Positions 49,533 to 60,324 of a DNA stretch of 64,000 nt are shown here, in pieces. The stretch spans positions 19,074,860 to 19,138,859 of the forward strand of contig NC_067204.1 in assembly GCF_026262505.1 (NCBI RefSeq). Direction: 5' to 3'. This DNA comes from Trichomonas vaginalis G3. Its lineage: Eukaryota > Parabasalia > Trichomonadida > Trichomonadidae. The notes under the pieces are model-generated. The model saw only the letters and a program-made list of their open reading frames with translations. It was not told the origin of the DNA and made no database searches. Within the stretch, counting starts at the first letter, position 1; each line of letters opens with the position of its first letter. Made by a program: the position numbers and the translations under genes.

Positions 49533-50990
49533 ATGAGTACGTACCATATTCCACGAGGAAAGCGCATTAGACCACGAATTCCCCGTGAAGACCTTCTTGA
49601 AATGACTGCTAACGAATTAAAACAGAAAGGTGCAGAACAACATTCCCAGGCAAATCTTTTAATGGAGATAGCTGATGAATTATATTCAAATGATGATCCT
49701 CACTTCGCACAAATTAAAGGTAAACCATCAATTCGTCAAAATGAAGCTTGGAGCCGTGCATATTCACTTGTTACTAACTTTCTTCACGAATTTGAAATGA
49801 AATTTACGATCGAGACATTAGATATTGAACTAGAAAAGTCTGTTAATTACAAGCATAACAATGCAGTAGATCATGATTCCGCTTTTGACGAAATTATTGA
49901 AATTGCTCATGCAAAGCGTCCATCATTTAAGGACAGAGTCAAAAAATGGAAAGGTGAAGATGAAAAAGAGGTTTCCAAGACTAAATTTATACGCCCTACA
50001 ATGAAAGATTTGAAATCAAATCAAACACCTCACGTAACAATGCAAAAGCAGCCTCAACCAGAACCCAAGCCTGTTGCATCGCAACCAGCAAAGCAACAAG
50101 CACCACCTCCTAAAAAGGAAGAAAATCTTTCATTATTTGCAGCAGCTAAGAAGATTCCTGAAAAGATAGAGAAGAAAGTAAAAGAAGAAAGTTCAGAAGA
50201 CTGGGATGATGATATTGAAATTGAAGAAGAAATACCAAAAGCTGTTGTTACAAAACCAGAATCTCCAAAACCACAGCCTGTGAAGAAGGAAGAGCCAAAA
50301 CAACAACCAATTACCAAACCAGAACCTGTTAAGCAAGAACCTCCCAAGCCACAACCAGTTAAACAAGAGCCTCCAAAACAAATTCAGCAATCACCTGTTA
50401 GACAAGCACCACCTAAGCCGCAACCATCTAAGAGCGATGACTCTGATACCAATCCATCAATGCTTGTTCCGATTCAGGAAGAACCTGACGAAGAATCCGT
50501 TAATTGGGATGATTCATTTGAAAAATCCGAACCGGAACAAAATATTCCTCTTACAAAGCAATCCGGTAATTCAATCAATAGAAATACTATAATAGCTGCA
50601 AAGAATAAAGAATTGGAAACAATTCAAGAATCATCAAGTGAAAAACCAGAAGAACATATCGAAGAACCATCAAATGATTTTGTAGTTGAAGATGATGATG
50701 ATTCAGTTGAGTTCCACAGCTCAGATGACGATGTTTTCACAGATACTTCAAAATCAAACATAACAAGTACAATTCAAAGCAGCTTTATCGATGAATCTTC
50801 TAAAATTGAAGTACAACAGAAGTCAAACATAACAAATAAAGATTCTTTCATTGATGAATCTTCCAAAGTTGATGTAGTTCAGAAATCGGTATCTGATGAA
50901 ATTATTGACATTGAAGACTCATCTAAAGCTGAAGTAATTCAAGATTCTGGAAGTGATTTCCTCACAATTGAAGATGATTCTGATAATTAA
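49533..50990 (+). CDS. Acidic, largely disordered protein with helical N-terminus
   Basis: 485 residues. Residues 1-140 are helical and probably folded (ELKQKGAEQHSQANLLMEIA; SLVTNFLHEFEMKFTIETL) but match no family I know. The rest is Pro/Gln/Lys then Ser/Asp/Glu-rich, with repeats such as KPEPVKQEPPKPQPVKQEP and FIDESSK. It is probably a scaffold or adaptor protein. The ATG is supported by the TGTCACTTTTT motif 30 nt upstream. No signal peptide or membrane segment. Confidence 0.65.
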   Translation: MSTYHIPRGKRIRPRIPREDLLEMTANELKQKGAEQHSQANLLMEIADELYSNDDPHFAQIKGKPSIRQNEAWSRAYSLVTNFLHEFEMKFTIETLDIELEKSVNYKHNNAVDHDSAFDEIIEIAHAKRPSFKDRVKKWKGEDEKEVSKTKFIRPTMKDLKSNQTPHVTMQKQPQPEPKPVASQPAKQQAPPPKKEENLSLFAAAKKIPEKIEKKVKEESSEDWDDDIEIEEEIPKAVVTKPESPKPQPVKKEEPKQQPITKPEPVKQEPPKPQPVKQEPPKQIQQSPVRQAPPKPQPSKSDDSDTNPSMLVPIQEEPDEESVNWDDSFEKSEPEQNIPLTKQSGNSINRNTIIAAKNKELETIQESSSEKPEEHIEEPSNDFVVEDDDDSVEFHSSDDDVFTDTSKSNITSTIQSSFIDESSKIEVQQKSNITNKDSFIDESSKVDVVQKSVSDEIIDIEDSSKAEVIQDSGSDFLTIEDDSDN

Positions 50991-51393
50991 GTGTTTTTTT
51001 TTGTTTTTGTATATAAAATTCATTGGTTATTTTATGATTTTATTGGTTTAATGATACATACTTAATTTTTCAAAAATTTATAAAAAATATTTCAGTTTAT
51101 TCCATGATTACTAGTAAAATATAAACCTCTGAATTGTGCCTTACAATTTACCAGTATAGTTTTATCGATAAAGAAAAATTGATGAACATTTTTAGATCAT
51201 GAATTACTTTTTGTTGAATATTGATTTACCATCGGAGTTAGGAAGGACAATTCTAAGGAAACTTGTATATGAAACCAAATGAAATTAGGAAATTCAAAAA
51301 AAGAGTATAAATTGCTAAATTTAGTATATTATGTATTTAGTAGTTGATAAAAACATTATTCAAATAGTATTAATGCGTTGAAAGAGAGGAAAA
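50991..51393. other. Intergenic region between convergent genes
   Basis: AT-rich; nothing recognised. Confidence 0.5.
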
Positions 51394-51882
51394 TTATTCA
51401 TTATTGGCGGCTTCTTTCATAGTATTCTTAATTGGGGCGTATGTATCTGCGTAAAACTTTGCCATTGAATCGTAGCCTATTTGGTCGTTATATCTTAGCA
51501 AATTTCCTGCTAAAGTATTTAAAGGGCTATCAGGCTCCGGATGGCTAAGCAAAAGACGAATAGCTGTACAAAGCGAATTAATTGTCCAGGCAGGGGTCCA
51601 TTCAGTCTTCAGAATATCTAAGCAAATTGTTCCATCTTTAAAAGATATGTTTGGATGGAATATTTTTGTAATGAACTTTGCTTGTGGGGGCTCAATTGGA
51701 TAACCATCTTTCAAGACAATGTCAAGTTTGAAATAATGGCCAGCAAAAGCAGTATCTTCTGGTGCTTTTATCATACCATACCAATGGCGAATATCTTCTT
51801 CCTCTGATTCAAGCCAAATCTCATCGGAATTATCTTTCTTTTGTTGACGTAATTCCTTTAAAATTCTCTGAGCATCTCTCAT
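51394..51882 (-). CDS. Ubiquitin-conjugating enzyme E2
   Basis: 162 residues, a full UBC fold. The HPN motif is at 76-78, the catalytic Cys87 in GTICLDIL, followed by W-T-P-A-W-T-I and H-P-E-P-D-S-P-L-N. It accepts ubiquitin from E1 and passes it to substrates with an E3. The long Glu-rich insert W-L-E-S-E-E-E-D near 23-30 and overall pattern recall the UBE2/PEX4 branch, but the subfamily is not certain. The gene is intact. Confidence 0.93.
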   Translation of the reverse strand: MRDAQRILKELRQQKKDNSDEIWLESEEEDIRHWYGMIKAPEDTAFAGHYFKLDIVLKDGYPIEPPQAKFITKIFHPNISFKDGTICLDILKTEWTPAWTINSLCTAIRLLLSHPEPDSPLNTLAGNLLRYNDQIGYDSMAKFYADTYAPIKNTMKEAANNE

Positions 51883-52331
51883 CTATTTCCTGACAATTTT
51901 CCATATACGATTATTATGCATTCAAATTTAATCATGAATGTTCTTCACCCATCAATCAGGAATGAGGATTGGTTCTAGCAAGAACAACCAAATTCCCAAT
52001 AATCTAAAGATTTAAGATGGTCAAATAATAATTATCGAAATTTCCTGTGGGAATGGGCTGCGAAACCTCGAATATTGCACAAAATTAACTTAAAACCTTA
52101 ACGGATCAACACCAAATAAATGTAAATGGAAAAAGAAATTGTATTTTCAATGGATTTCCAAGGATTCATCATTGCTTTCATTCAATGAAAATATTTTTTC
52201 CATACGTGCAAGTATATGTAAGTGCATATTACTATAGGCATTTTCTCCTTAAGCTCTTCGTATAACAAGATATAGTTAATATAAATATCCTAAAAGTTGT
52301 AAATAAAAAAAATTCAATCCAAAATTTTGGC
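51883..52331. promoter_or_regulatory. Divergent intergenic region
   Basis: 449 bp between the E2 and ankyrin gene starts. No distinct motif or gene was seen. Confidence 0.4.
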
Positions 52332-54407
52332 ATGCCGGGACCATTGTATGATGAATTTTTGAAAGATTCGGGTGATACCATTGATGGGCTTACTGCAATA
52401 TACAAATTAAATACGTACAATGAAAGCAGAATTACAGAAATTTTTAATATGATCACAAAAAAATTGATAGATGAGAGCGATTTCAAGCCATTAAAAATTA
52501 TTTCCATGATATGCGACGTAATGTTCTGGAGATATCGATTCTTCAAGCCATATTTGTTACTAATTAAAAAGATAATTCAGAGATATCATATCAAAAGACT
52601 TGAAAGATGTTCTGTTGTGCTTTATTATTATCTATCTAAGGAATACGATTTAAAGTTAGAATATCGCTACTCTGAACTCTTTAACACATTCAACATAAAT
52701 GATGATTTCTATGATGATATTTCTGAAGAATACACGATTTTTTCATCAATCATTTATGATCATGTTGAAATGTTTATTTCTTTTACAGAGAGAGAAGGAT
52801 TCAATAGAAAACTGATTAAGTCATTTTCACTCACTCCAGAAAGATATGAATGCCTATGGTTTTTTTCAATGAAATTTACCCTACTTGAATTTTGCTGCTA
52901 TCATGGCGCTGTCAAGTGTTTCAAATTTTTAAGAACGGAATACCATGCGACAATCACTCAGAAATGTCTTCAGTATTCGTTTCTAAGTGGTGCCCCTGAT
53001 ATATTAAATGAGTGTTTGAAATACCAAAAGCCAGATTCCAAATGTATGGAATGCGCAATTGTTTCACACAATATCGACTTTATTACTTTTTTAATGAATG
53101 AATTTCGTCTAAAGATCAGTCTTGATTGGTGTTATAAATACAAAAATCTCACTGCATTATATGTTTATCTTGAAAATAATGCTGTTCATAATAGAAACGC
53201 AGAGGAGATACTTCATCAAATTGCTTGGAATCAAGAAATCAAATTTCTAAATCTTTTAATTATGTTCAAAGTAAATTTAAATTTAGTTGATCATTTAGGT
53301 ATGACACCTCTTCATTATGCAGCCGAGAATGATTGCATGAGTATAATAACAACTCTTTTTTCTCATGGTGCATTTGTTAATATCCCAAATAATAACGGGG
53401 AAATGGCCCTTCATTATGCAGCGGAAAATGATTTAAATGATTGTGTAGATTTCCTCACAACTTGCGGTGCATATATTAACGTCAGCGATAATAATGGAAA
53501 GACTCCTCTTTTTTATGCCGCAGAAAATCATGCAGTTAAATCAGCTGGAATTTTAATTAAGAAAGGAGCAGAAATAAATATATTAGATAAGTCTGGTAAA
53601 TCCCCTTTACACTATGCAGCTATGTATAGCAGAAAAGAACAGGAAAAACTTAAGAATTCATCTAATATTGATAATGATATATCATTTATTAATAAGGTCG
53701 CAAATCTAAGAAAATTACACGAACCAGCTGAATCGGTTAAAATCAATTTGTACAAAACAAACAGCCTTCTTTTAAATGGATATTATATCGATACAAATAT
53801 TTTCAATGAGTCAGAAAGAAAAAGCATCGAATTAACAAAACTTCTTATTTCAAATGGAGCGGATGTTAATGCAAGAGATATTGAAAATCGAAAGACTGCT
53901 CTTCATTATGCTGCAGAGAGAAACTGTAAAAATCTTGTCGAGTTTCTCATTTCATGTGGTGCAGAAGTCAATGCGAAGGACAAAAATGGTCTGAGTGCAA
54001 TTCATTATGCTGCCAGCAAGAAGAACAAAGACCTTATTGATATTCTTATTTCACATGGAGCAGATGTTAACTCTAGAGATAATAATCAAATTACACCTCT
54101 TCACATTTCTTCATACTTCAATCAGGGAGAAATCACCGAAACTCTTATTTCTCATGGTGCTGATGTCAATATTCGAGATATTGATAAAGAAACACCTCTT
54201 CATTATGCAGCAAAGAAAGGTTTTGTACAAATTGCCAAAATTTTATTGTATAACGGTGCCCATGTCAGACCATTTAATAAAACAAATAGAACACCATTAA
54301 TGATTGCCGAGTTTTTTGACATAAAAATGAAATCTCTTCTATATATGTTTTATTGCATTAGAATGCTCAAATCTCCATTTGTTAAGTTGCGCAAACTATC
54401 AATTTGA
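52332..54407 (+). CDS. Ankyrin-repeat protein, trichomonad type, 691 residues
   Basis: Same architecture as the 45516-47018 protein: an N-terminal DUF3447-like region (L-L-E-F-C-C-Y-H-G-A-V, C-M-E-C-A-I-V-S-H-N-I-D-F), then about ten ankyrin repeats from 305 to 670. One repeat is interrupted by a 55-residue insertion around 450-500. Repeat consensus M-T-P-L-H-Y-A-A-E-N-D, S-H-G-A-D-V-N. It is intact, probably a cytosolic scaffold. The last 25 residues are hydrophobic-basic. The two ankyrin genes are clearly paralogous but not a tandem pair: E2, RNase III and other genes lie between. Confidence 0.93.
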   Translation: MPGPLYDEFLKDSGDTIDGLTAIYKLNTYNESRITEIFNMITKKLIDESDFKPLKIISMICDVMFWRYRFFKPYLLLIKKIIQRYHIKRLERCSVVLYYYLSKEYDLKLEYRYSELFNTFNINDDFYDDISEEYTIFSSIIYDHVEMFISFTEREGFNRKLIKSFSLTPERYECLWFFSMKFTLLEFCCYHGAVKCFKFLRTEYHATITQKCLQYSFLSGAPDILNECLKYQKPDSKCMECAIVSHNIDFITFLMNEFRLKISLDWCYKYKNLTALYVYLENNAVHNRNAEEILHQIAWNQEIKFLNLLIMFKVNLNLVDHLGMTPLHYAAENDCMSIITTLFSHGAFVNIPNNNGEMALHYAAENDLNDCVDFLTTCGAYINVSDNNGKTPLFYAAENHAVKSAGILIKKGAEINILDKSGKSPLHYAAMYSRKEQEKLKNSSNIDNDISFINKVANLRKLHEPAESVKINLYKTNSLLLNGYYIDTNIFNESERKSIELTKLLISNGADVNARDIENRKTALHYAAERNCKNLVEFLISCGAEVNAKDKNGLSAIHYAASKKNKDLIDILISHGADVNSRDNNQITPLHISSYFNQGEITETLISHGADVNIRDIDKETPLHYAAKKGFVQIAKILLYNGAHVRPFNKTNRTPLMIAEFFDIKMKSLLYMFYCIRMLKSPFVKLRKLSI

Positions 54408-54887
54408 GACAAATTGAAGCTCCTTCCAAATAGTAAAAAATAAAAAGTTTATTTTATTGAAAAATATAAATCAATGTTAAGCTCAAAAATCAATTGAAGC
54501 CCCTTCTAAATAGTAAAGAAGCAGGGGTATTATTATTGTCGTCTGGCGGTATTCAAGACGACAATAAAGCATCCTCAAAAAGTTTATTCTATTGAGAAAT
54601 AGAAATATATGTTAAGGATGCCCTCACCGTGTCAGATATTTTTGTGCATGTAAAACTTTTGATATACTTATATCGAGAATCTGATATTCTGCCATATATA
54701 TTGATTTTTAATAAGCTACTAATGCTTATATATAATAGTTGTTTTTTCACATAAAAAATTTTGATTTATGGTCAAAATCAATTTAACCTTTTTAAAAATA
54801 GTAAAAAAAGTTTGTTTTATTGAGAAATATAAATATATGTTTACTGTATGTGTCAAAAAAAGTAAATAGTCTCTATCCACATAATAT
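54408..54887. repeat. 3'-flank with diverged direct repeats and a 12-bp hairpin
   Basis: A block like AATTGAAGC(T/C)CCTT..AAATAGTAAA followed by TTTATTTTATTGA(G/A)AAATA recurs near 54412, 54494 and, more diverged, 54780. A perfect hairpin TTATTGTCGTCT/AGACGACAATAA is at 54533-54567 with an 11-nt loop. Its function is unknown. Confidence 0.6.
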
Positions 54888-56003
54888 TTAGTCTGTGATA
54901 GCTTCGATTTCCTTCATTTTCCTGCGCTGTTCAATGATACTCTCAGCATAATCTCCACAAAGGTGAATAACTTGGAATGTACCTTCAGCTGAAGTTGTAA
55001 TAAGTGAAAAGCCATCAGAAGTGAATGCAACCCAGTTGATTGGGGACTTATGAACCTTCATAGATGCAAATTCTTCCTGGAAGATAGTGTGGAAGAAGTT
55101 GATTGTAAAATCTGTTGAACCAGAGTTGATTCTAGCGACTTCTGAGTGATCTGCTGTAGAAGCGAGAACAATTACTGGCTCCTTTGGAGAAATAGCTGCA
55201 CAGGAAATCTGGAATGAATGATTATATGTACCAATTAACTCGAACTGGTCAATCTCCTTCTGTGGTATTTTCCAGAGGCGAGCTGTTGTATCAGCTGATG
55301 CTGTAGCAAAGAAGTTGTTGTCAAATGACATGGTAATAGCGTTGATTGGACCTCTGTGAGCATCAATGATTTGTACATTTGGAACGTCGTTATTAAGGCC
55401 AGTAAGAACATGAACTTTTCCTTGGACATCACCGGCTAAAATCATATCTGCCTTTGGCCAGCGGATGGAGTTGACTACGCAGTCAAATTTGTATTTGAAC
55501 ATAACATTAGACATATCAATTGGGTAATCATCCTTGCCTCTTTTCTCGACAAAGTGGTAGCCTGTGAGAACAATTTCCTGCTTCATTTGCTTAGATGTGA
55601 CGGTTGCGAAAAAGTGCATATTACGTGGGCCAAAGCAGCATGCTGCATGCATTTTGTCTGTTAACTCGTCAAGTAAAATATTGCCTGTCTCAACTTCGTG
55701 AAAGATTATATGCATTGAGTTACCAACTGTAGCAATGATTTTATTTTCTGGTTCAATGTCGATGTCTGTAATAGCACCATCGTGGCCAGAATAGATTTTG
55801 AAGTTAGTGCCAAATGGTATGAAGTAGCCATAGACATCCTTATCAGAAACAACAAATGCAAGATGACCTGTACTATCTAAGCAAGCATGAGTGCAAGCAC
55901 GCTCGCCTGGTGTAAATAGGACGCTTTCTGTTTGTGATCCGCGAATTTCATCAATGACTTTAAGTGGATACTCTATATCAAGTGCTTCCTGATCTGGCTC
56001 CAT
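54888..56003 (-). CDS. EIF3I: Translation initiation factor eIF3 subunit i
   Basis: 371 residues, a seven-bladed WD40 propeller; blades are visible as G-H-D-G-A-I-T-D-I-D, A-H-R-G-P-I-N-A-I-T and V-H-K-S-P-I-N-W-V-A-F. The C-terminal block F-F-H-T-I-F-Q-E-E-F near 310, followed by the last blade and a charged tail, matches the hallmark FFH..F.EEF region of eIF3i. The protein is part of the eIF3 complex that recruits the small ribosomal subunit to mRNA. The start is supported by TTCATAAATG, an initiator-type TCATA placed just before the ATG, with a second TCATT upstream. Confidence 0.88.
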   Translation of the reverse strand: MEPDQEALDIEYPLKVIDEIRGSQTESVLFTPGERACTHACLDSTGHLAFVVSDKDVYGYFIPFGTNFKIYSGHDGAITDIDIEPENKIIATVGNSMHIIFHEVETGNILLDELTDKMHAACCFGPRNMHFFATVTSKQMKQEIVLTGYHFVEKRGKDDYPIDMSNVMFKYKFDCVVNSIRWPKADMILAGDVQGKVHVLTGLNNDVPNVQIIDAHRGPINAITMSFDNNFFATASADTTARLWKIPQKEIDQFELIGTYNHSFQISCAAISPKEPVIVLASTADHSEVARINSGSTDFTINFFHTIFQEEFASMKVHKSPINWVAFTSDGFSLITTSAEGTFQVIHLCGDYAESIIEQRRKMKEIEAITD

Positions 56004-56823
56004 TTATGAATTTTGAATGAGCCACAAAAAAACTTTGGCCTAACACAATTTCTGATTCTATCATAATAAAAATGAAATTAATGGTATAAAATAATAAAAT
56101 GCATATTGATGCTAGAAAAATTTTAGAGAAATTGCAAGAAATCCTTTTGTCTTAATACATGATGTGTTGTATAAGCATCAAAACATATGCTGGTAACAAA
56201 GTGTAATCAAAAGGTACAAAATTCTAATCCTTGAACTGATTTTTAAATATCTTTGATTTCGACATGACTTGACATATGGATATGAGTTGTACTACATAAG
56301 GCATGATCCTGTGATCTATTTTCATACATTATCTTACTTGATATTAACAGGTAAATTAAATCAATAAAAGTAATTCCCATGAAGTCCCATCATTAACCAA
56401 ATTGCTAGTCAATTGATTCTAAAGCAATTTTTATCTTTATGGAATGCTATTTAACTATCTGGATTCATTTATAAGTCTGAATACAAAATGTACCTATCAA
56501 CTCATTATGCAATAATACCTTTCATGCGTTAAACTTAAAGTGTTAACTTCCCTCCGAAATATCATGATTTCAAGTATCAAATCATCTTGTTTGATCTTCA
56601 CATGGCATAAATTTCATTAGATCCATATTACTTATTCCATGCATGATTGGTTTCCTTCATTTAAACAGAAATATCCATCAATATGAATTATTCTACTCAA
56701 ATTGAAAAAAATCGATGAATAATTTCATAATATCCTGTTAAAACGCAAGTGTCTGAGTATAAAGGTGTAACAAAAATATAAATTTCTTTCCTAAAATGAT
56801 CGGAAACGATAAAACTAAAGGAT
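56004..56823. promoter_or_regulatory. Divergent intergenic region, 820 bp
   Basis: It contains TCATT- and TCATA-type initiators just upstream of the eIF3i ATG on the minus strand. The rest is AT-rich with no gene. Confidence 0.5.
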
Positions 56824-57843
56824 ATGAGTTTTGTAACTATTCTTGGCATTGGAATTTGCATTCCAATTGCCATTCTTTCTGTTATAATGGTTATACTTAA
56901 GATCATACTAGCCAGAACTGCTAGTCACTATGTTAATATTGCAGAAAAACGCGTTGAAGACTTTGAAACAAAAAAGCTTAAGATTCTTGATTATAATGCT
57001 TTTTGGAGACCAACAATGCTTCACATGGGCAGAGAAGAGTGGATGCGCTTAAGATCTAAATTATTGCTTGAAAAAATCGAGTCTTACGATGTTGTTTGCC
57101 TTGAAGAAGGATTCCAATTTGGCTCAGATATTGCAAAGAACTTTATTGAAGGTGCTAAATCTCTTGGATTTAAATACGTTTTAACATCAAAGCTTCCTCC
57201 AATCTACACTCATCAAGTCATCGACAGTGGCCTTATTATCCTTTCGAAGTTCCCAATTATTGAATCCGATACCATCAGATACACAGTATTTTGTGGAGTT
57301 GATTCATTCGCAGCTAAAGGATCAATTTACGCAAAAATCCAACTTGATTCTAAGAACCACGTTCATTTATTCTCGACTCACCTCCAAGCATCTTACCAGA
57401 ACGGACAAGAACCAACAGTTGTTGACGTATTAGTCCGCCAGAAGCAATTTGACCAACTCAGTGCCTTTATGGCCACAAAAGTCACTGATGGCTATCCAGC
57501 TGTCTTAGTTGGTGATCTTAATGTCAATTCCAGATTAGGTGATGAGTACAAATCTCTTCTTGATCATCTCAAGATTCCAGAGTACTCATGTGTTGACACC
57601 CTTCTCACCACTCATGGTGAACATCCTGTTACATGCGGTGGTGATGATGACAAAGTTTTGCCAGAACCAGGAGATGTAGGAACTCATCAGTCTCTTGACT
57701 ACATCTACTTGTTTGAAAAGCATGACAAACCTCAATTGAAAGTGTCATATAAACCAGAAGTCAATAAGATGCTTGTTAACGGACAAAAGTTCTTCCAATT
57801 GTCTGATCATTTTGCTGTTGAATGTGAATTTGAGTTCAATTAG
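56824..57843 (+). CDS. Membrane-anchored EEP-family phosphodiesterase (neutral sphingomyelinase-like)
   Basis: 339 residues. One N-terminal membrane helix (5-30) is followed by an endonuclease/exonuclease/phosphatase domain: metal-binding Glu in V-V-C-L-E-E-G (94-95), S-T-H-L-Q-A near 180, V-G-D-L-N-V-N near 228-234 and the catalytic S-D-H-F-A-V (D328, H329). The N-terminal pattern K-I-L-D-Y-N-A-F-W-R-P and the STHLQA segment favour the neutral sphingomyelinase or phosphoinositide branch over DNA nucleases. It probably hydrolyses a membrane lipid head group. The gene is intact; the exact substrate is not determined. Confidence 0.82.
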   Translation: MSFVTILGIGICIPIAILSVIMVILKIILARTASHYVNIAEKRVEDFETKKLKILDYNAFWRPTMLHMGREEWMRLRSKLLLEKIESYDVVCLEEGFQFGSDIAKNFIEGAKSLGFKYVLTSKLPPIYTHQVIDSGLIILSKFPIIESDTIRYTVFCGVDSFAAKGSIYAKIQLDSKNHVHLFSTHLQASYQNGQEPTVVDVLVRQKQFDQLSAFMATKVTDGYPAVLVGDLNVNSRLGDEYKSLLDHLKIPEYSCVDTLLTTHGEHPVTCGGDDDKVLPEPGDVGTHQSLDYIYLFEKHDKPQLKVSYKPEVNKMLVNGQKFFQLSDHFAVECEFEFN

Positions 57844-58125
57844 ATTAAATATCCAAGTATTTCTTCTTTATCTTTAAAATTATTTGCAATACTCATAATT
57901 TCGAAATTTTATAACATTTTTAATTAATTTCATCAAATAGTTAAATGAAAAATAACTCTATTATTGCGTCTCTCACTCATCTTATATTTCAAGCTTTTGG
58001 ATCGAAAGAGAGATATTTTTGAATTTGTTGATTCATGAAAAACGGACTCATATAACAAAATACAAATAGGCATGTTTATTAGTTTGATGATACTATTTAA
58101 AGTCAATCTCTATATAATTATTAAA
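57844..58125. other. Intergenic region between convergent genes
   Basis: AT-rich, nothing recognised. Confidence 0.5.
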
Positions 58126-59703
58126 TTATTGCTTGCGATTTTTGGCAGCAGCTTCAGCTTTAGCCTGAGCAGTTCTCTGTGCAAGAGCTTTGATAGCATT
58201 GCGATCCATAACACGGCTGACAAACTCTCCTTTGTCAACTTTTTGTTGTCTTCCACGTAAAATTTCGCCTGGTCTAGCTTTCGGCTGTCTCTTCGAGCTC
58301 TCTGTCTCTCTAATATCGAAATTGTTTTCAGCTTGAATCTTTTGAGCAACAACTTGAGCGTTACAAATCGTCATGAAATCGAAATCTTCATCTTCAAGGG
58401 AAGTCTTCAGTTTCGAAACTGTTTGGCATATCCAATCAAGACATTCTGTCGGGCTATTTACCTTCAAAGGTTCTTTCTGAACTAATTGCATTTCATCTGA
58501 AAGATGATAAATAGCGCTTTCGACATTATCTTTGAATTCCTGGTGAGCTAGCATCTCCTTTTCACTTTCCGCTAGATCTTCTTTGGATTTAAGCAACATC
58601 TTTTTGGCTTCATTTAATAATCTGTTTCCACCAACTCCTTTATGGGAAGAATACTCGGCTTCATCAATAGCTGATTTTCTCTGTGCTACTTGTTTCTCCA
58701 ATTCAGCATTTAGAGCTTTGAGATCTTCAATTTGTTTTTTAAGTGTTTCTGCATTGTTCTTTCGATCATCAAAGAATTTCTTGATTTCATCTGGATCGTT
58801 TGTTCCGAAATATTCGCGTATTTCGTCGTATTTTGCACTGACAGATCTGAATTTTTCGTCTTTTTTCTCGCGTTGGGCACGATTATTGCGATTACGAACT
58901 GCAGATGGCTGCGAATTAAGAGATTGATTTCCTTTTGGTCTGCTGTCGTTGCTACTGTCATCGCTAACAGGAACATGCATATGTTGTTGAACTTGAGCTG
59001 TTTTGGCCTGAATCTGCTGGTTACGCTTTTCACGGTTAGCAGCGTATTTGGCTTGTAATCTAGAGTATTCCATTTCTGCAGCATTCTTTGAATGAACTGA
59101 ATCTCTTGCAATTAACTCAAGATCTGCAAGATCTCGCTTCTTCTGCTCAATTTCCTTCTTCTGTTCTTCAATGAGTCTATTCCAATGCATTTTTTGGCGC
59201 TGTAACTGATAAACAATCGCATCATAAACTTTCATTAAGTGAATAGTCTCTTGATTCTTAATTTCAGCATTATCAAGTTTATTTTTAAGAGAAACAAGAC
59301 GCTCTGATGTTGTGTCTTTTGGTCCTTCACTGCCAGTCAAGTTTTGATATTGAACATTAAGTTCTGTTTGGCGATTGATAGCTTCTTGCTTTTGGTGTTT
59401 GAATTTATCGATTTGTTTCTTCAGAAGATTGACTGAATGCGTTGTTCTTTTGATATCTTGTGCAAGATTCGGATCTCTTGTGCGAGAACGCTTTTCTTTA
59501 GTGAGGCTGGAGAGTTCTTCGCGAAGTTGTGTATGTTCCTTGCGGAGATCTTGAAGGACTTGATCGTTATTTTCTAAGCGTTGAACGATTGAAGTGTAAA
59601 AATCACGTTCTGTTCCTTTCAAATCTTTTCCTTTTTCTTTTATTGATGCTAGTTCTGCTTCAAATGATTCTACTATTGGTTTCTCTTCTTCTTGTTTTTG
59701 CAT
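58126..59703 (-). CDS. Coiled-coil protein, outer dynein arm docking-complex candidate
   Basis: About 525 residues from ATG 59703; the frame extends 6 codons to a TTG that I did not use. Long coiled coils cover about 10-225 and 300-430. There is a hydrophilic break at 230-290 and a basic, Arg/Ala-rich tail. The block H-L-M-K-V-Y-D-A-I-V-Y-Q-L and the D-P-D-E-I-K-K-F-F-D-D segment near 310 recall the ODAD3/CCDC151-like docking-complex family. An axonemal role fits a flagellate but is tentative; generic coiled-coil similarity is the alternative. TGTCACTTTTT lies 21 nt upstream. Confidence 0.55.
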   Translation of the reverse strand: MQKQEEEKPIVESFEAELASIKEKGKDLKGTERDFYTSIVQRLENNDQVLQDLRKEHTQLREELSSLTKEKRSRTRDPNLAQDIKRTTHSVNLLKKQIDKFKHQKQEAINRQTELNVQYQNLTGSEGPKDTTSERLVSLKNKLDNAEIKNQETIHLMKVYDAIVYQLQRQKMHWNRLIEEQKKEIEQKKRDLADLELIARDSVHSKNAAEMEYSRLQAKYAANREKRNQQIQAKTAQVQQHMHVPVSDDSSNDSRPKGNQSLNSQPSAVRNRNNRAQREKKDEKFRSVSAKYDEIREYFGTNDPDEIKKFFDDRKNNAETLKKQIEDLKALNAELEKQVAQRKSAIDEAEYSSHKGVGGNRLLNEAKKMLLKSKEDLAESEKEMLAHQEFKDNVESAIYHLSDEMQLVQKEPLKVNSPTECLDWICQTVSKLKTSLEDEDFDFMTICNAQVVAQKIQAENNFDIRETESSKRQPKARPGEILRGRQQKVDKGEFVSRVMDRNAIKALAQRTAQAKAEAAAKNRKQ

Positions 59704-59734
59704 AATAGAAAATTGTAACAATCAAAAAGTGACA

Positions 59735-60320
59735 ATGTTTATCTCTCCTTATCAGTTGCCATGAAATGAGAAGCTTTTGTCAGGTGAGCCTTCTTTTTCA
59801 TTAATATCTTGACAAGGAAAAATAGTATACTCTACTATTCATGACATTATCATCAATTAATTTTCATATCATTAGATAATTAAAGAAACCTATGCACTGC
59901 TTTATTGAGAATTATGTTTTCACACAAATTAATATACTATTTATACAAATTCTGAGTGTAATGAATGCATTATCAAATAGTTATGACACTTTTTACGGGC
60001 TTATAAATAAGCACGAAAAAGTATCAAGCAACTATTCAAATATATATTCACTTTTTAATCGTCGTCCCTCCTTTCAAAAAGTGACTAATATATTTTGAAT
60101 ATAAATATATCAGACATAATTTTGATAATTTGCTTTACTTTTCAAATTAAACGAATAATATTCTAACTAAATTTTCCCGTTATGCATACATCCTGCTATT
60201 CGATTGGATGTTTGAACAAAAATTGATCTGAGGAATTGTCTTCTTTCAAAAATATGATAATTTATGATTCATTTAACTCATTTAATATAAATATCAATTC
60301 TCGCAGACGTTTGACATATG
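59735..60320. other. Intergenic region
   Basis: No supported gene. A 68-codon frame at 59892-60098 has no motif and skewed AT-rich codons. AAAAAGTGAC occurs again at 60078. Confidence 0.4.
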
Positions 60321-60324
60321 TTAA

